Positions 1-11,639 of a stretch of 64,000 nucleotides of DNA are shown piece by piece. How positions within the stretch are numbered: position 1 is the stretch's first letter; every line of letters starts with the position of its first letter. This DNA comes from Morella rubra. Taxonomy: Eukaryota > Streptophyta > Magnoliopsida > Fagales > Myricaceae. The notes under the pieces were generated by a model. That model was not told the origin of the DNA, ran no database searches, and saw only the letters and a list, made by a program, of their open reading frames with translations. The position numbers and the translations under genes are program-made. Location of the stretch: NCBI GenBank assembly GCA_003952965.2, contig CM025854.1, positions 9,104,146 through 9,168,145 of the forward strand, read 5' to 3'.

Positions 1-260
1 AATTTTTTATTTTCATTTAAAAATCTTGTTCGAACAATTCTTTGAAAGCGTTTCTAATGAAAAAAAAAAAAAAAAAAAAGGTAATTTTGGCCCTTAATTT
101 TTTATTTTCATTCAAATCTCGTTCGAAACAGTATTTGAAGGTGTTTGAACAGAAAAATGGGTAATTTTGGCGCTTAATTTTTTATTTTCATTCAAACCTC
201 ATTTGAACGGAAAAAGGGGGTAATTTAGGCGCTTAATTTTTTTTTTTTTATTCAAACCTC
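1..260. repeat. imperfect tandem repeat in CACTA subterminal region
   Basis: Four copies of a unit starting TTAATTTTTTATTTTCATTCA begin near 1, 94, 174 and 233. Each is followed by a TTCGAAC-like word and a GGTAATTTTGG block. Unit length shrinks from about 93 to 80 to 59 bases, partly because of a long A-run at 61-79. Confidence 0.7.
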
Positions 261-670
261 GGTTTTTAGAAGCATTCCAATGGAAAGTGGTAAGTGTTCA
301 AACGATAAGTGATAAGCGTTCGAACATTTTTTCTTGGAACGCAACGAGGTTTCATCCCAAAAGATTTCCAACCGTTATAATGGTCATGTGTGTATTTGAG
401 CGAAATTTTAGGGACAAACAAATATGTTCTTAAAAAGTATCTTTTTCGAGACAACACACAATTTCGTCCCAAATAATAATTTTTTTTTAAATTTCCGTCC
501 CAAAAAGAAAAAAAATCGTGGCAAAAAAATAATAATTTCAAGACGGTTTTAATTTCCGTCCTGAAAAACACTCTTCCCCTATTTTGTCGAGACCCCAAGG
601 AGTACTTTTTGGAACGGATTTTTTGGCGTCCCAAAAAAATCTGTCCCAAAAAGTTAAAATTGTTGGAGTG
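1..670 (-). mobile_element. CACTA-like element, terminal region only
   Basis: The segment ends at 670 in the inverse complement of a CACTA-type terminus: read on the minus strand it starts CACTCCAACAATTTT and continues into a run of GGGAC / TTTTTGGG motifs (480-660). The same arrangement ends the element at 7,738. The segment is rich in the GTTCGAAC-like words typical of this family's subterminal DNA. No transposase is visible; the rest of the element lies left of the window. The terminal C-A-C-T-C differs by one base from the canonical CACTA. Confidence 0.55.
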
Positions 671-1316
671 GTAAAGGCCGACCATACATGCATCCGTTTT
701 ACTCTAAATATAAACTTAGAAAAGAACCTATTAATCTATGTGTATTTTCAATTGACCTTATAAATGATTGAAAATAAAATATTCACTAGACTCTAACCAT
801 TTTATCACTGCGAGATTCCATAGTATGAAGAATGTTACAATCGGGTGGGGAGATGCTTGGTGTGATAGCCCTAAATCCCACATGGTGTAAAAAGAAAATG
901 AATGAGAGATGAGTTCTATAAGTGCTAAGTCTCACATTAACGAGATCTTATTTGATTGAACTGAGTTTTATACTAATCCAAAGAGCTTCAAGAACATCAT
1001 TTACAAGTACTTTTGAAATATAAAGCATAGATGTGATTAATGTTTTCCTTGGATGTTATAGTTGGGGAAGGGAAAACCCTTTTAACAATTAATTAAGGGA
1101 GTGAGGTTTGGTTCTGCATGAAAATGACCCTACGTAGAATGCATAAATATAAGAAATCATATCAATAGTTGTAGCGTGAAAAAAAATAATTCAATTTCAT
1201 ATTCTTTTTGAGAATGCCGAAATTTCCATAAAGGTGAAACTTTATTCAAGGAAATAAAAACGAAAAGCAACCAAAAAAGAAAAAGAAAAAACAGGAACAT
1301 GAATTGCATACAATTA
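671..1316. other. intergenic, nothing recognised
   Basis: AT-rich sequence without a supported gene, RNA or element boundary. It lies between the CACTA-like end and the aminotransferase fragment; the short ORFs here overlap the minus-strand fragment in other frames or show no family match. Confidence 0.4.
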
Positions 1317-1760
1317 CTAGACTCTGAAGGACACGAGGTTGACATCAATGTCCTCCGGAGCCCTGCGCTGAGGGGGAAACTTGGGAAGGAGTCTCGCAAT
1401 GTACTTAGCCCCTTCTAAATATGTCGTATACTTCTTTATCGTCTTTATTTGCTTCGCTTCTTCATCGTCGGACGCAGTTGGACTGTAATGTCCATGGTTC
1501 ACAGCGTGCGAAGCAATGGCCTAGGGAGATATGTGAACGTTGCGGTTGTTTTCCTTCTCGAGTAGCTGCTTGAGTGCCTTCTTCTTAAAAGGGAGAAAAG
1601 CCCAGCTCCCTGTCCTCCAGTCGAAGTGATAAAGAGAAAGAAAACGTTGCCCATAAAAAGCTACAAATTCCAGTGCTGCTAAAATAAACTCGAACTCTTC
1701 CTCGGACATGTAGTAGGGAAAGCTGATCCTAGTCCATCTGGGTTTTAATCCCCCATAGCC
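1317..1760 (-). pseudogene. C-terminal exon of a PLP-dependent class-V aminotransferase, broken
   Basis: Seen: a minus-strand exon opening after a consensus acceptor (TGTAG at 1,761-1,765) with GYGGLKPRWTRISFPYYMSE, then about 140 codons, ending SFRV-stop at 1,317. Family knowledge: a [KR]-P-x-W-x-R-[IV]-x-[FN] block followed by MS.EEF and a Y-x-F-D-W-x-T-G-x-W stretch is typical of the C-terminal small domain of class-V fold aminotransferases (desulfurase/epimerase-like). The PLP lysine and large domain are not in this segment. An in-frame TAG at about 1,520-1,522 cuts the exon between NVHISP and AIASHAVNH, and homologous-looking sequence continues in the same frame on both sides. That argues for a single nonsense mutation. 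A possible further upstream exon-like stretch lies at about 1,830-1,930, but I could not tie it to the family. I infer a truncated pseudogene; the exact orthologue is not recognised. Confidence 0.6.
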
Positions 1761-1762
1761 CT

Positions 1763-3637
1763 ACAAAACACAAGAACAGTTTAGCTCAGAACATACAACG
1801 TTTTCCCTGATAATTTTCAGAGCTCCGTTGGCAGGAACAATTTAGCATTGTTTACCCTCTGAAAGGCATCTCTGAAAGCAAGTGATTGGGCCTCATCCAC
1901 ATTAAGGAGAGAGTGAGCATAGTGTAAGAAGTATGTTCTAAAATCATTATTCTAGATAATTTTTATTTAGATGCCACGTGTTTATATTTATTATATTGGT
2001 AATATGTTGTGACATAAGATGTTACACAGTTATTATTGAGTGATATTGTAGAAAAGTCATGCCAATAATTAATGAATCAAAGGCGGGAGTATGAATTTTC
2101 GGTTCCTTGTACACTTGATGTTTTGTTTTAGACCAAGGTACATATTTATGTACAATAGGTCTACACTCGTTGTGCCTCTATTAAATAGGATGATTACTCA
2201 GTCATCGAGGTGGTGACCTTAAGCAAACGAGTGGGTGCAATGTAAGAGTACATGCACTGAACGAGATCAAATATGAATACCTTCTGGAAGTGATCATTGA
2301 TGTTGAGAAGGTATTCAACAAATTTGTTTATGTTATCCTTAGACTTGAGAGGTTTGTGCAGATTTGTTTATTGTGTACTTGTACTTGACCGGTCATTTGG
2401 TGATGATCTTTCTAGGTCAAATATTCTAGACAACGTCGGGTCTTGTGCATGATGAATGAGTTTGTATAAATGCTTAATAAGGAATCCATTAGTCTCTTCA
2501 TGAGATAGTATATTCAAGTATATCTGTATAGGGTTGGACTAAGAAAAAGAAATCTCTGGCCAGAGAAATTTTGTGAAAATATTTTTCAAATTAATATATA
2601 TATATATTTATTTTGAAATTGTTTTGGAAACAATTGAGAGTCCAACAGTTACAGATTATAAAATTAAGAATTATATGAGTTAGGGATTTTATCAATGATA
2701 ATATTCCAGTCCTATTAGTTTATATGGAATATAATATGGTGGAATATAAATAAACAAATAATTGTTAGCAAAAGGATTTCACAAATCAATCTCAAATTCT
2801 CGGGTGAATTGTAATATGTTGATAGACATGATTACAATTAGTAGAAGCCTAAAATTTGGAATAAAAGAATATAAGGAGTTAATGAAAAATTTTTTTTTAT
2901 GTGATCCTACGGCCGAGATCTGAGATCCCTAATGATCTCACGCACTATCACAGCTAGAGTTTTCATATATAAGGATAGCTATGAGATAGTCTACCTAATT
3001 TTTAGTTTGAGAGTTGGCCATCAGAACTCAAAAAACCCTACTACTGTTATGAGCGTGGAGAGGAAAAGAGGCAGAACATTTGAGCTATTATTGTGAAATT
3101 CTCGAGATTGTGAGATCAACAAGACTTAAGAGAAAAATTCTCGAAATCAACAAAGAGAAGTGGTAAGTTAAATTTTCGCAGTTCTAACTTTCAGTGGTTT
3201 CCTCTTAAGTTAAGATCATGGATCCGATGTGGTATATACAAAGAATCAGTTTTCTATGGCTTACAGTTTATGGCTTATGCTTCAAACATCCCGACGATAA
3301 ATGTCATAAATACAAACGAGCAAATTTATTTACATAATGGCCTCTGCAGATTTGTCTGAACTGAATATATTCAAATTACATGGAGACGAGCTATATACCA
3401 AAAATTAGATCTCTGTGGCTATATATACAAATAACAAATTCGAACCTATTCAAGCTGCACAAATTCGATCTCTGTTGCTATATACAATGACTCCACGTGG
3501 ATGACTTCTATGCTATTTATTTGTTCATATCGTGATTAAACTCAGGAGGAAAATGTAAAGCTCTTGTTAAATATGATTTCATAGGAACAGTCTTTATAAG
3601 ATAATCAAGGAAGGTGGGGAGAGGTAAATAATCTGAC
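1763..3637. other. unassigned, repeat-like non-coding stretch
   Basis: No gene or terminal motifs can be supported. The block 2,100-3,200 is AT-rich with almost no ORFs and reads like the untranslated leader of a degraded retroelement (short conserved-looking words, many stops). I saw no LTR pair, primer-binding site or target duplication, so it stays unclassified. Confidence 0.3.
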
Positions 3638-4108
3638 CTTGTCTTCGAGAGTTATGGCTTTTGTTTTCCCCTTTGTGAAGTTTGTTTCATCACTCTGATT
3701 TCCAGAGTCCAGTTTAATTGCTGCCTCCTCAACATTCTTTCCCTCTGTTTCATTTGGATAGCTCTTTGCTGCATTCTCATTCTCGATAGTTCTAACTTGA
3801 GCTGTTATGTTCTTTTCAATACCCTCACTTCCACTGTCCTCTTCAGTTATTTGAATCTGTAAAATAGATAACAGCTTCAGCTTAGCTATTCAAAAGAAGC
3901 AAGGAGTGCCAGCAACATAAAATTTTAGTCTTTCTACCCCGAGTGCTTGGTGCTGATTTGTAGTTGTTGTGGCTTTGAATGTTTTGTTTGTCTCCTTTGG
4001 AGGATATTCTTCTGTTTTTGATTCATCTCTTTGGTGTCTCTCTATAATTTGTTCTTCACCCAGAGAAACTGATTTAGAATCCTTGGCAACTTCCTTTTCC
4101 TCCGTGAC
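3638..4108 (-). CDS. two exons of an acidic Lys/Glu-rich protein, unrecognised (partial)
   Basis: Two minus-strand exons fit together in phase 0. Exon A (4,108-3,938, 57 codons) starts VTEEKEVAKDSKSV after a TCACAG acceptor and ends before a GTAGAA donor. Exon B (3,856-3,638, 73 codons) follows an 81-base intron with a TTTTACAG acceptor, starts IQITEEDSGSEG and ends before a GTCAGA donor. Both are stop-free and hydrophilic, rich in E, K, S, T and N, suggesting a disordered acidic protein. A third stop-free stretch at about 4,325-4,200 (LGDEIHDYFSAAKTMEAWYM) could be an upstream exon, but its donor phase does not match. No start, no terminal exon and no known domain were found. It may be a pseudogene remnant of a larger gene. 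Confidence 0.4.
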
Positions 4109-4325
4109 CTGTGATATTTTACAATACAGATAACAGTTGTGTGATAGAGAGGTACTTTACAAAAAAGAAAGATCATAAGAAAGGGTAAGCTTCACTACTT
4201 TCTAGCCCCAGTGTAGAGGTTTCGAGCTCCTTGAGCACTGTATTCTTCAAGCATGTACCAGGCCTCCATTGTCTTTGCAGCAGAAAAGTAGTCGTGAATC
4301 TCATCACCTAGCATTTTTAACTTCC

Positions 4326-4811
4326 TTGATTTGTGTTAAACATTGAAGATGTAAGTTGAGCAAGAAAACAGAGTACAAGAGAGTACTTGAGCAATAATAT
4401 TATTCACGATCAGTTTGAAGACAATGGATGGATGACTTAAATGGTTTGTTTAGATTAGTTTAGGTGACCGGGCTGCTGATGGGGATTAGTGACGCTAACG
4501 TGGCAAAATGATGATGTGGCCGTGAATTGTGTTAGATATAGTGACGGTATAGACAGAAGGACTATATCGTCACACGGGTATAAACTCAGTGAGAAAAACA
4601 TAAAAAAAAGAAACCTAGTGACTATTTTGTTAGCGGGGTATAGACCTAGTGACCAAATTGTCAATTTCCCTTAATAATAATTTAATTACCAAGTAAAAAT
4701 ATGCATAAAGCCAAAAAAAATAAATTAGATAATCAAACACAAATATTATAACTTGAACAAATATAACTGTTTGAAATAAACAAAATAAATGACAAAATAA
4801 TATAAAAAAAA
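4326..4811. other. intergenic with a possible MITE remnant
   Basis: At 4,455-4,680 repeated phrases of the type 'ctagtgac..' and 'ggtataga' occur, ending in AAATTGTCAATTTCCCTT. This resembles one arm of a small non-autonomous DNA transposon, but only one end is readable and no target duplication was found. The rest is AT-rich with nothing recognised. Confidence 0.3.
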
Positions 4812-7738
4812 CTACTGGGACTTCTTCATTAGCTCCACCACCAAGTCCTGCTCGACATCATCTATCCTTTCCATGATGTCTCACAGGCCGTCCCTTAAGC
4901 CTACTTCAGTGTCTGCTGCCTTGACTCAATCTAATTGAGTCTCTTATCCATGTTGTCAGACTAGTGACGTCGGGAGATGGTCTGCTCAAATGCTCCTACA
5001 ATGCAACGCTCTACCTCCTCAAGCAGACTTGCTGGTGGCAGTTGAGAATGAGCTGCTCCAACAGAAGACCTAGTTGGCTCCCCAATAGCCTGAGCTAGAA
5101 CCTCAAGCTACGGTGCAGTAGCTAGACGTTGTGACCCCAATTTGTGTGCCAAGCTACGTAGAGCTGTCACACTATTGATAGGGTCGAGTTGTGTCGTAGT
5201 CGGCTCATGATGCCCGACCACCACCCCAACATCCAAAATAACCCAGGTTAGCATCACACTCTACGATAGACCTTCTTTGACCGTCGACTAAGCCTCGGTT
5301 CGGATCAGCTAGAATATTAATCGAGGGAGGTCGATCGGCTCCAAACGCGCCACCATCAACATCAGTTGTCCTCAATGGTCTATGCACTCTGTGTGATGGA
5401 GTCACGGGTAAATGTTCTGGGTGAAGATGAGGTGGATCACGTGCCAAAACCCGGGCAGAAATTTCTGCAACACTGATGACTGGATCAAATACTGATACTC
5501 TCCTATTATCAATTGGAAGATCTCTTTAGCTGGCAATACCACAGAGGGCTCGACAGTACGATAGGCCCCCAATCGCCTCTGAATGCCCAAGTACTAGGAT
5601 AGGATATAAGGGAAAATCTTGACTCGAACTCCCTGGATGACGATCTCCCACTTGTCAGCGTCAGTATCAACCTCTTGCAACACTAAGTAGAACTCCTGGA
5701 CCAAAAGTGTGTACAGGTAGCCGGTCCAAGAGAGCACACGCTTCCAGCCCTGGTGGATGAGAATCTAGAGGAAGGTGTGACCCTCAAAATAATAGTCACT
5801 GAAGTACAGTGTGGAAGTGAACCTCTTGACCACCAAATGGCGCCTAAACATAAGCACATGCCTTTCCTCCATAGTCATAGCTTCTTTTGGAGAAGCTTGC
5901 GAAGAAGTAGAAGAAGCACCTGATATGGAATGCTTCATCAATTTTGCTTAATCTGCCAAAAAAAAATTGTAAAAGAAAAAACAAATGTTATAATGGGTTA
6001 TAATAGCATTGAATGGGAAATACAATTGTTCGAATGAACATCGAACATAAAAATACAATTGTTCGAACAGATAACGAAGCATCGAACGGAAAATCGAAAC
6101 ATCAAATGGAACCTTGTTTGAATTAGTACAAAAACCTTCAAACGATGTTACTTAAATGAACATGGCTAACTCTCGATGCAGTGTTAGAATGATGTGTTTT
6201 AGAAATTTCGTTCGAATGTCACAATCTACCCGTTCGAACGCTGTTACATGAAAACGAAAATGGCCAAGTCGACTTGGCGATTTTCAAACTCCCTAAAAAA
6301 TTACATTTCTATGTAATCATTCACAAACAATTGTAAATTAACTAGAAACGTACACATTCAACAACATACTTATTTTTGAAGATTCATAACATATTGAAAT
6401 CAAAATAGACGAAGATAAAATCAAAGCATAAAAACTAAAAAAATAAAGTTTAATGGGACAATATGGGTTAAAAAACATACATGTAATGTGTAGAGGCCAT
6501 GAAATATGAGTTGTACGGAAGAGATGAGGAAATGCAAGATTGAGAGAAAGCATTGTGAGATTTTGTAAGTTTGTGAAAATGTGAAGAAATAAGGGTCGAG
6601 AGGGTGTAATAATCCATTGAACATTCGAACACATTCGAACGCGCGCTAAAAAAATGGTCAAAAACCGTTTGTTATCGAATGATTCATATTACTGACGTTC
6701 ATAATTTATTGGAACGAGTTACTTATTAATGTTCGAACGGGATTAAAAATAATAAAATTGATGATGACGAGACGTGCATTTATTATGGTAGGTGAAAAAC
6801 GTCGTTCGAATGTATTAGGTTTTTCGGGATGTGAACTGACGTCTAAAAAGATTCTCCTGCATTCGAACGGAAATTAAGAACAAACACGAACATTTACGTA
6901 TCGAGATTTTCACATCGATTCGAACGCTCTACTGATTTGTCCAAACGGTTATTTTGATATTCAAATAGGGATCTATCCCTAAACTATTTTTTTTTAAGGA
7001 AATTCCATCCCAAAAAATTTTCCAGTCTTTTTTGCAACGGTGATGTGTGGCCAAAAGGTTTTCAAAAGTCCGACCCTACTGACTAGAGTATTACTCTTTA
7101 TTTCTTTCCATAAAATGAAAGATGACGGTTTGAAAAATGTTGGATAAGCTTTTATTATTCTCTCCATTAGTTTCCTGTGAATGTTATTCTCAATATTCGA
7201 ATGTGATTCGAACGATTCAACATTTTCTTTCATTAAATTTTTTTTCTTGTCTGAACTCCTGGATAGGGATATCGAACGAATATAACACTATCCATTGGAA
7301 CGTTACAGAGATAGTTGGAACATTTTTTCCTAAACGTCCGAAACTGTGGGTACGTTTACGGCGTGAAGTGTTGTAACGCATTAGGAATGGTTATGGATAT
7401 TCTCTTTTACAGCGTTGGAATGGTATCTAAAACACCGAATGTAAAATTATTATATTTGTTCAAACAAAGATTTTCCTTATCAAACAAATTTAAATTTACC
7501 GTTGGAAGATGATAGAACGTTTCACATAAGCGTTAGAAGCTGTTCGAACATTTTTCTCCATTGTACGTGCGAAAGAGTTCAAACAGAACAAAATTTTTGT
7601 CCCAAAAAACCTTTTGTAACGGGGTTGTTGGGACAGTTGGCATGACAGACGGAATTCGTCCCAAAAACATTTTTGGGATAGAATTCGAGTTTTTTGGGAA
7701 GGAAAAATCTGACCCAAAAAGTAAATTTTGTTGTAGTT
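4690..7738 (-). mobile_element. CACTA-like element, minus orientation, left boundary uncertain
   Basis: The right boundary at 7,738 reads, on the minus strand, AACTACAACAAAATTTACTTT, close to the CACTACAACAAAA / CACTACAAGAAAA ends of plant En/Spm elements. The 5,939-7,738 part is non-coding and packed with GTTCGAAC, TTCGAACG and related words (for example around 6,235, 6,635, 6,735, 6,920 and 7,205), which look like subterminal repeats. A putative first exon ending in CATATTTCATGG lies near 6,500, paralleled by CCTATTTCATGG near 60,560 in the sister element. The only gene-like content is the transposon-protein pseudogene. The left end was not located; 4,690 is a guess from sequence character. 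Confidence 0.5.
4812..5938 (-). pseudogene. degraded 'putative plant transposon protein' gene inside a CACTA-like element
   Basis: Seen: a minus-strand frame starting at an ATG (5,938; MKHSISGASSTSSQASPKEA) just after an acceptor-like TTGGCAG. It then carries blocks such as RHLVVKRFTSTLYFSDYYFE, LVQEFYLVLQEVD, KWEIVIQGVRVKI, LGIQRRLGAYRTVEPSVVLP and HLIFTQNIYP. It ends in a charged coiled-coil-like tail (MERIDDVEQDLVVELMKKSQ-stop, 4,812). Several stops interrupt the frame. Family knowledge: the order 'V-x-E-F-Y ... W-x-x-x-I-x-G-V-x-[VF]-x-[LI]' is that of the domain called putative plant transposon protein (Transposase_32-like), whose biochemical role is unknown to me. A second copy with matching blocks and the same upstream acceptor layout is at 61,660-62,343 (+). 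No catalytic DDE transposase is visible nearby. Confidence 0.55.
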
Positions 7739-8919
7739 AGTGCCGGAGAGAGAAAGGGAGCAAAAGAGGGGAAGATTAAAAAAAAAAAGTAACTAAATAC
7801 TTATAGAATTTTTTTAAACATTACCTAAATAGTTTAAAAATCTTCCTAGAATCCTAGTGCTTAACTTCCTCATATCGTTCCAAATACATTATGATCAATT
7901 ACGAAATAAAACGTCAATTAATAGATTTCTAAATTATATTATTGATCAATTACAAAATAAAACACCTGTGAACGAGTTTTTAAATATATTATGATCAATT
8001 ATGAAAAAAAATCTCACGATGTTGGAAAAAATAAAACGACCATTAATGGGTTCCTAAATACATCAATTATGAAATAAAAAACCCATTAATAGATTTCCGA
8101 ATACATTATGATTAATTATGAATAAATTACCCATTAATTAATGAGTTGCATATATTCAAATAAACCATCAATATTCATTAATGGGCATTTTAAAATTATC
8201 CTTCAAAATCGGAGAGAGGTGAGTTTTCAATCCAAAATTAATGATTTTTTGTTGAGTTGTCTTCCATTTGAATTCCTGCACCTCTCTCTTTAGATGCAAA
8301 TTGAGGAATTGTTTGGGTGATATGGAGAGGACTTTTAAGAATCATTTTTATTTATTTCTCTATTCTCCTCCCTCTCTCCCCTACTCTCTCTCTGTCTCTC
8401 CCAATGCCCCTCTCTCTCGCTCTCCCCACCTCTCTCTTTCTCTTCCTCTCTTTCACCCATCTCTCTCTCACCTGACTTTCATATGAAAAAAGAAAGAAAG
8501 TAAATAGCGGTGTGGCGGTGAACTGCCCAATGGTGGGCGGTTGCATTGCCATCGCCAATTTCACAGCCAACGAGTGAAATTGTCCACCAACACGGTCCTG
8601 CTAATGAGCAAGGGCCAATGTCTAGTATCGATGATGTGCTCCAGCTAGAACGTACTCACAGCGCATAGTCAGCGTGAATAAAATAACATTGCGGTGATCC
8701 TTTCTAATTTATTATTTTTTCTAAGTAATTAATTTATTATTCAAATTTGGATACGACTCTGCAAGCTTCAAACATGTTTGTGATACCCATGTAGTGTGGA
8801 CTCTAATTTTTAGAGATAGAATGTCAAAAAGTTTTGCTTTCAAAATTATTTTAAACTCCATTGATTATCATGTATTGTGTACCCTCATTTTCAGAAAAGC
8901 TCTCACTTCTTTCTTTTAA
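7739..8919. other. intergenic with diverged tandem repeats and a CT-rich block
   Basis: At about 7,860-8,150 a unit resembling 'acattatgatcaattatgaa' plus 'cccattaatagatttc' recurs five times with 50-65 base spacing and many substitutions. At 8,360-8,480 there is an impure CTCTCTCC microsatellite. The short ORFs across the latter are low-complexity and not counted as genes. Confidence 0.55.
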
Positions 8920-9280
8920 GGTATAAATGCACCAACAGTCTCTATAGTATAAAAAAATTTTAAATTAGTCTCTAAGGTAAAGAATTTGCAAATTAGTCTA
9001 TGTAGTAGGTTTTCGTTAAAACACGTCCTTTCGTCCATCTTTGTCTCTTTCACTAATATTATATGCTAATAAATTACGGGGTATATTTGGAGACATAGCA
9101 CGCTATGGTTAGTGTTGACTAGTATATGTCATTAGTGAAAGAGACGGGGATAGACGAAATAACGTGTTTTTAACGGAAATTTTGCCACATGGACTAATTG
9201 GTAACTTTTTTTACCTCGTGGACTAATTTGAAACTTTCTTATACCACAAGGACTGTGGTTGCATTTAAGCCTTCTTTTAA
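8911..9280. mobile_element. Mutator-type MITE with perfect 9-bp target-site duplication
   Basis: The element itself is 8,920-9,271 (352 bp). TTCTTTTAA flanks it on both sides (8,911-8,919 and 9,272-9,280), a perfect 9-bp duplication. The ends are GGTATAAATGCACCAACAGT and, inverted, GGCTTAAATGCAACCACAGT. The imperfect terminal inverted repeat continues for about 80 bases, including a shared ATTAGTC motif. The 9-bp duplication and the long inverted repeat place it in the Mutator superfamily. It has no coding capacity. A relative starts at 31,006. Confidence 0.85.
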
Positions 9281-10039
9281 TTTGGTTTCTCTCTCTTACT
9301 ATTTTTTCTATCAACTTATTTTTTCTAAATTAACATCTAAAATTACTTCTTTTATAGCTTACTAAAAGATTGCGGGCTAAATCTTTATTGGAAGATGATG
9401 GTGCAAAAATAGTCAGAAGCTTTTTATTCTATAGTAAAATTCTTCTTTTATGGCTTAGATTTATTTTTGATCTTGTCGCATATTATCGTGGTAGTTCACA
9501 TCTTTTATGGATATTGCATTGCATCTTTTGTGGATATTGCAGTGGAGTTTTTTTCATTGACGATTTCAATATCATTTTTTTAGGGTAAGTTTCGTCCTAA
9601 TCTGATTCCTATGGAATTCATTTTGTTCTGAGGTGGTCATTTCGTCAACTCGAGTGATCTTCTAAATGGAACAAATCTAATGTAGTTAATGGGACACATG
9701 TTAACCAATTGCCAATAACTACATGTCCCCTTTAATTTCTAAGTAGTGTTTGAGTGCCAAATTTTGGCCCCATAATTAAAAAAATAAAAAAAATATCTCT
9801 CTCCTCATCAAATTATTATTTTTCATTATAAACATTTTCAAATCTTCTCTCTCTTCGCTTTTTACTAAACTCTCATAAATTTTCACTTTTTCACCGACTC
9901 TCATAAATTTTCTTTTTTTCTTCAACTCTCACACCCCAAAATTTTAAAACTCAACCACCACCTAAATCACTCAACATGCCATGTATGACCGGTCCCTATT
10001 AATGTCAATTCCACCTCAAAATTTCTACGTCTAACAAGG
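9281..10039. other. AT-rich intergenic DNA up to the assembly gap
   Basis: No supported gene. The plus-strand ORF at 9,370-9,588 has no recognisable family and AT-driven composition. Around 9,780-9,930 the sequence is a pyrimidine-rich 'ctctctcc / aactctcataaatttt' stretch. Nothing marks an element boundary before the gap. Confidence 0.35.
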
Positions 10040-11039
10040 NNNNNNNNNNNNNNNNNNNNNNNNNNNNNNNNNNNNNNNNNNNNNNNNNNNNNNNNNNNNN
10101 NNNNNNNNNNNNNNNNNNNNNNNNNNNNNNNNNNNNNNNNNNNNNNNNNNNNNNNNNNNNNNNNNNNNNNNNNNNNNNNNNNNNNNNNNNNNNNNNNNNN
10201 NNNNNNNNNNNNNNNNNNNNNNNNNNNNNNNNNNNNNNNNNNNNNNNNNNNNNNNNNNNNNNNNNNNNNNNNNNNNNNNNNNNNNNNNNNNNNNNNNNNN
10301 NNNNNNNNNNNNNNNNNNNNNNNNNNNNNNNNNNNNNNNNNNNNNNNNNNNNNNNNNNNNNNNNNNNNNNNNNNNNNNNNNNNNNNNNNNNNNNNNNNNN
10401 NNNNNNNNNNNNNNNNNNNNNNNNNNNNNNNNNNNNNNNNNNNNNNNNNNNNNNNNNNNNNNNNNNNNNNNNNNNNNNNNNNNNNNNNNNNNNNNNNNNN
10501 NNNNNNNNNNNNNNNNNNNNNNNNNNNNNNNNNNNNNNNNNNNNNNNNNNNNNNNNNNNNNNNNNNNNNNNNNNNNNNNNNNNNNNNNNNNNNNNNNNNN
10601 NNNNNNNNNNNNNNNNNNNNNNNNNNNNNNNNNNNNNNNNNNNNNNNNNNNNNNNNNNNNNNNNNNNNNNNNNNNNNNNNNNNNNNNNNNNNNNNNNNNN
10701 NNNNNNNNNNNNNNNNNNNNNNNNNNNNNNNNNNNNNNNNNNNNNNNNNNNNNNNNNNNNNNNNNNNNNNNNNNNNNNNNNNNNNNNNNNNNNNNNNNNN
10801 NNNNNNNNNNNNNNNNNNNNNNNNNNNNNNNNNNNNNNNNNNNNNNNNNNNNNNNNNNNNNNNNNNNNNNNNNNNNNNNNNNNNNNNNNNNNNNNNNNNN
10901 NNNNNNNNNNNNNNNNNNNNNNNNNNNNNNNNNNNNNNNNNNNNNNNNNNNNNNNNNNNNNNNNNNNNNNNNNNNNNNNNNNNNNNNNNNNNNNNNNNNN
11001 NNNNNNNNNNNNNNNNNNNNNNNNNNNNNNNNNNNNNNN
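10040..11039. other. assembly gap of exactly 1,000 N
   Basis: All bases are N. The round length indicates a placeholder of unknown true size, so distances across it are not reliable. The missing left end of the hAT element probably lies here. Confidence 0.98.
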
Positions 11040-11639
11040 AAATATTTGGCTACATTTCAACCAAATTTTGTAAATGTTGTTACATTTGATTTGAAGAAAA
11101 TACTAAGCTTCTAATTAAAGAGTTCTAAATCCTAGTTTTTTAAAGATAATAAATCATACATTTAAAATCAACAAAACAAATAGACATTACAATATAAAGG
11201 AAGTCTAAAATAAAAGTATCAAATAGAATTACTAAAACTAATTAATAATTACTAACTACACTACTCTATTACAAGCCATAACAAACAACAAAATAATCAA
11301 ATAAACAAACTAAAAGTATAATTAATAAATAGTGTCATTAAAATAAATTTAATGTTCCATTGTCAATTGTCCAATTGTCCATCTCCCATCAAAGCTGTAA
11401 AAAAAAAAAAAATACACGTGAGATAATAAACTAATAAAACATATAATGGGCATTATTATAAAAAAGAATAAAAACTTACCATGAAATCAAATCATGAAAT
11501 CAATTAGTTAGTCTTCATTGATCTCAAGCCGAGCCACTCGTGAGTTAAAATTATTCCTAATAATTTAGACAAAAACAACATGTTTAAATCTTCATAAATA
11601 ACTAGAACTTACAAAATTAAAAAAATTAACCAACATAGA

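Noticed and set aside
4455-4680. complete MITE
   Set aside because: Only one end is readable and no target duplication or inverted partner was found.
10005-11060. 351-codon minus-strand ORF
   Set aside because: It runs through 1,000 N bases; only a few real codons exist at each end.
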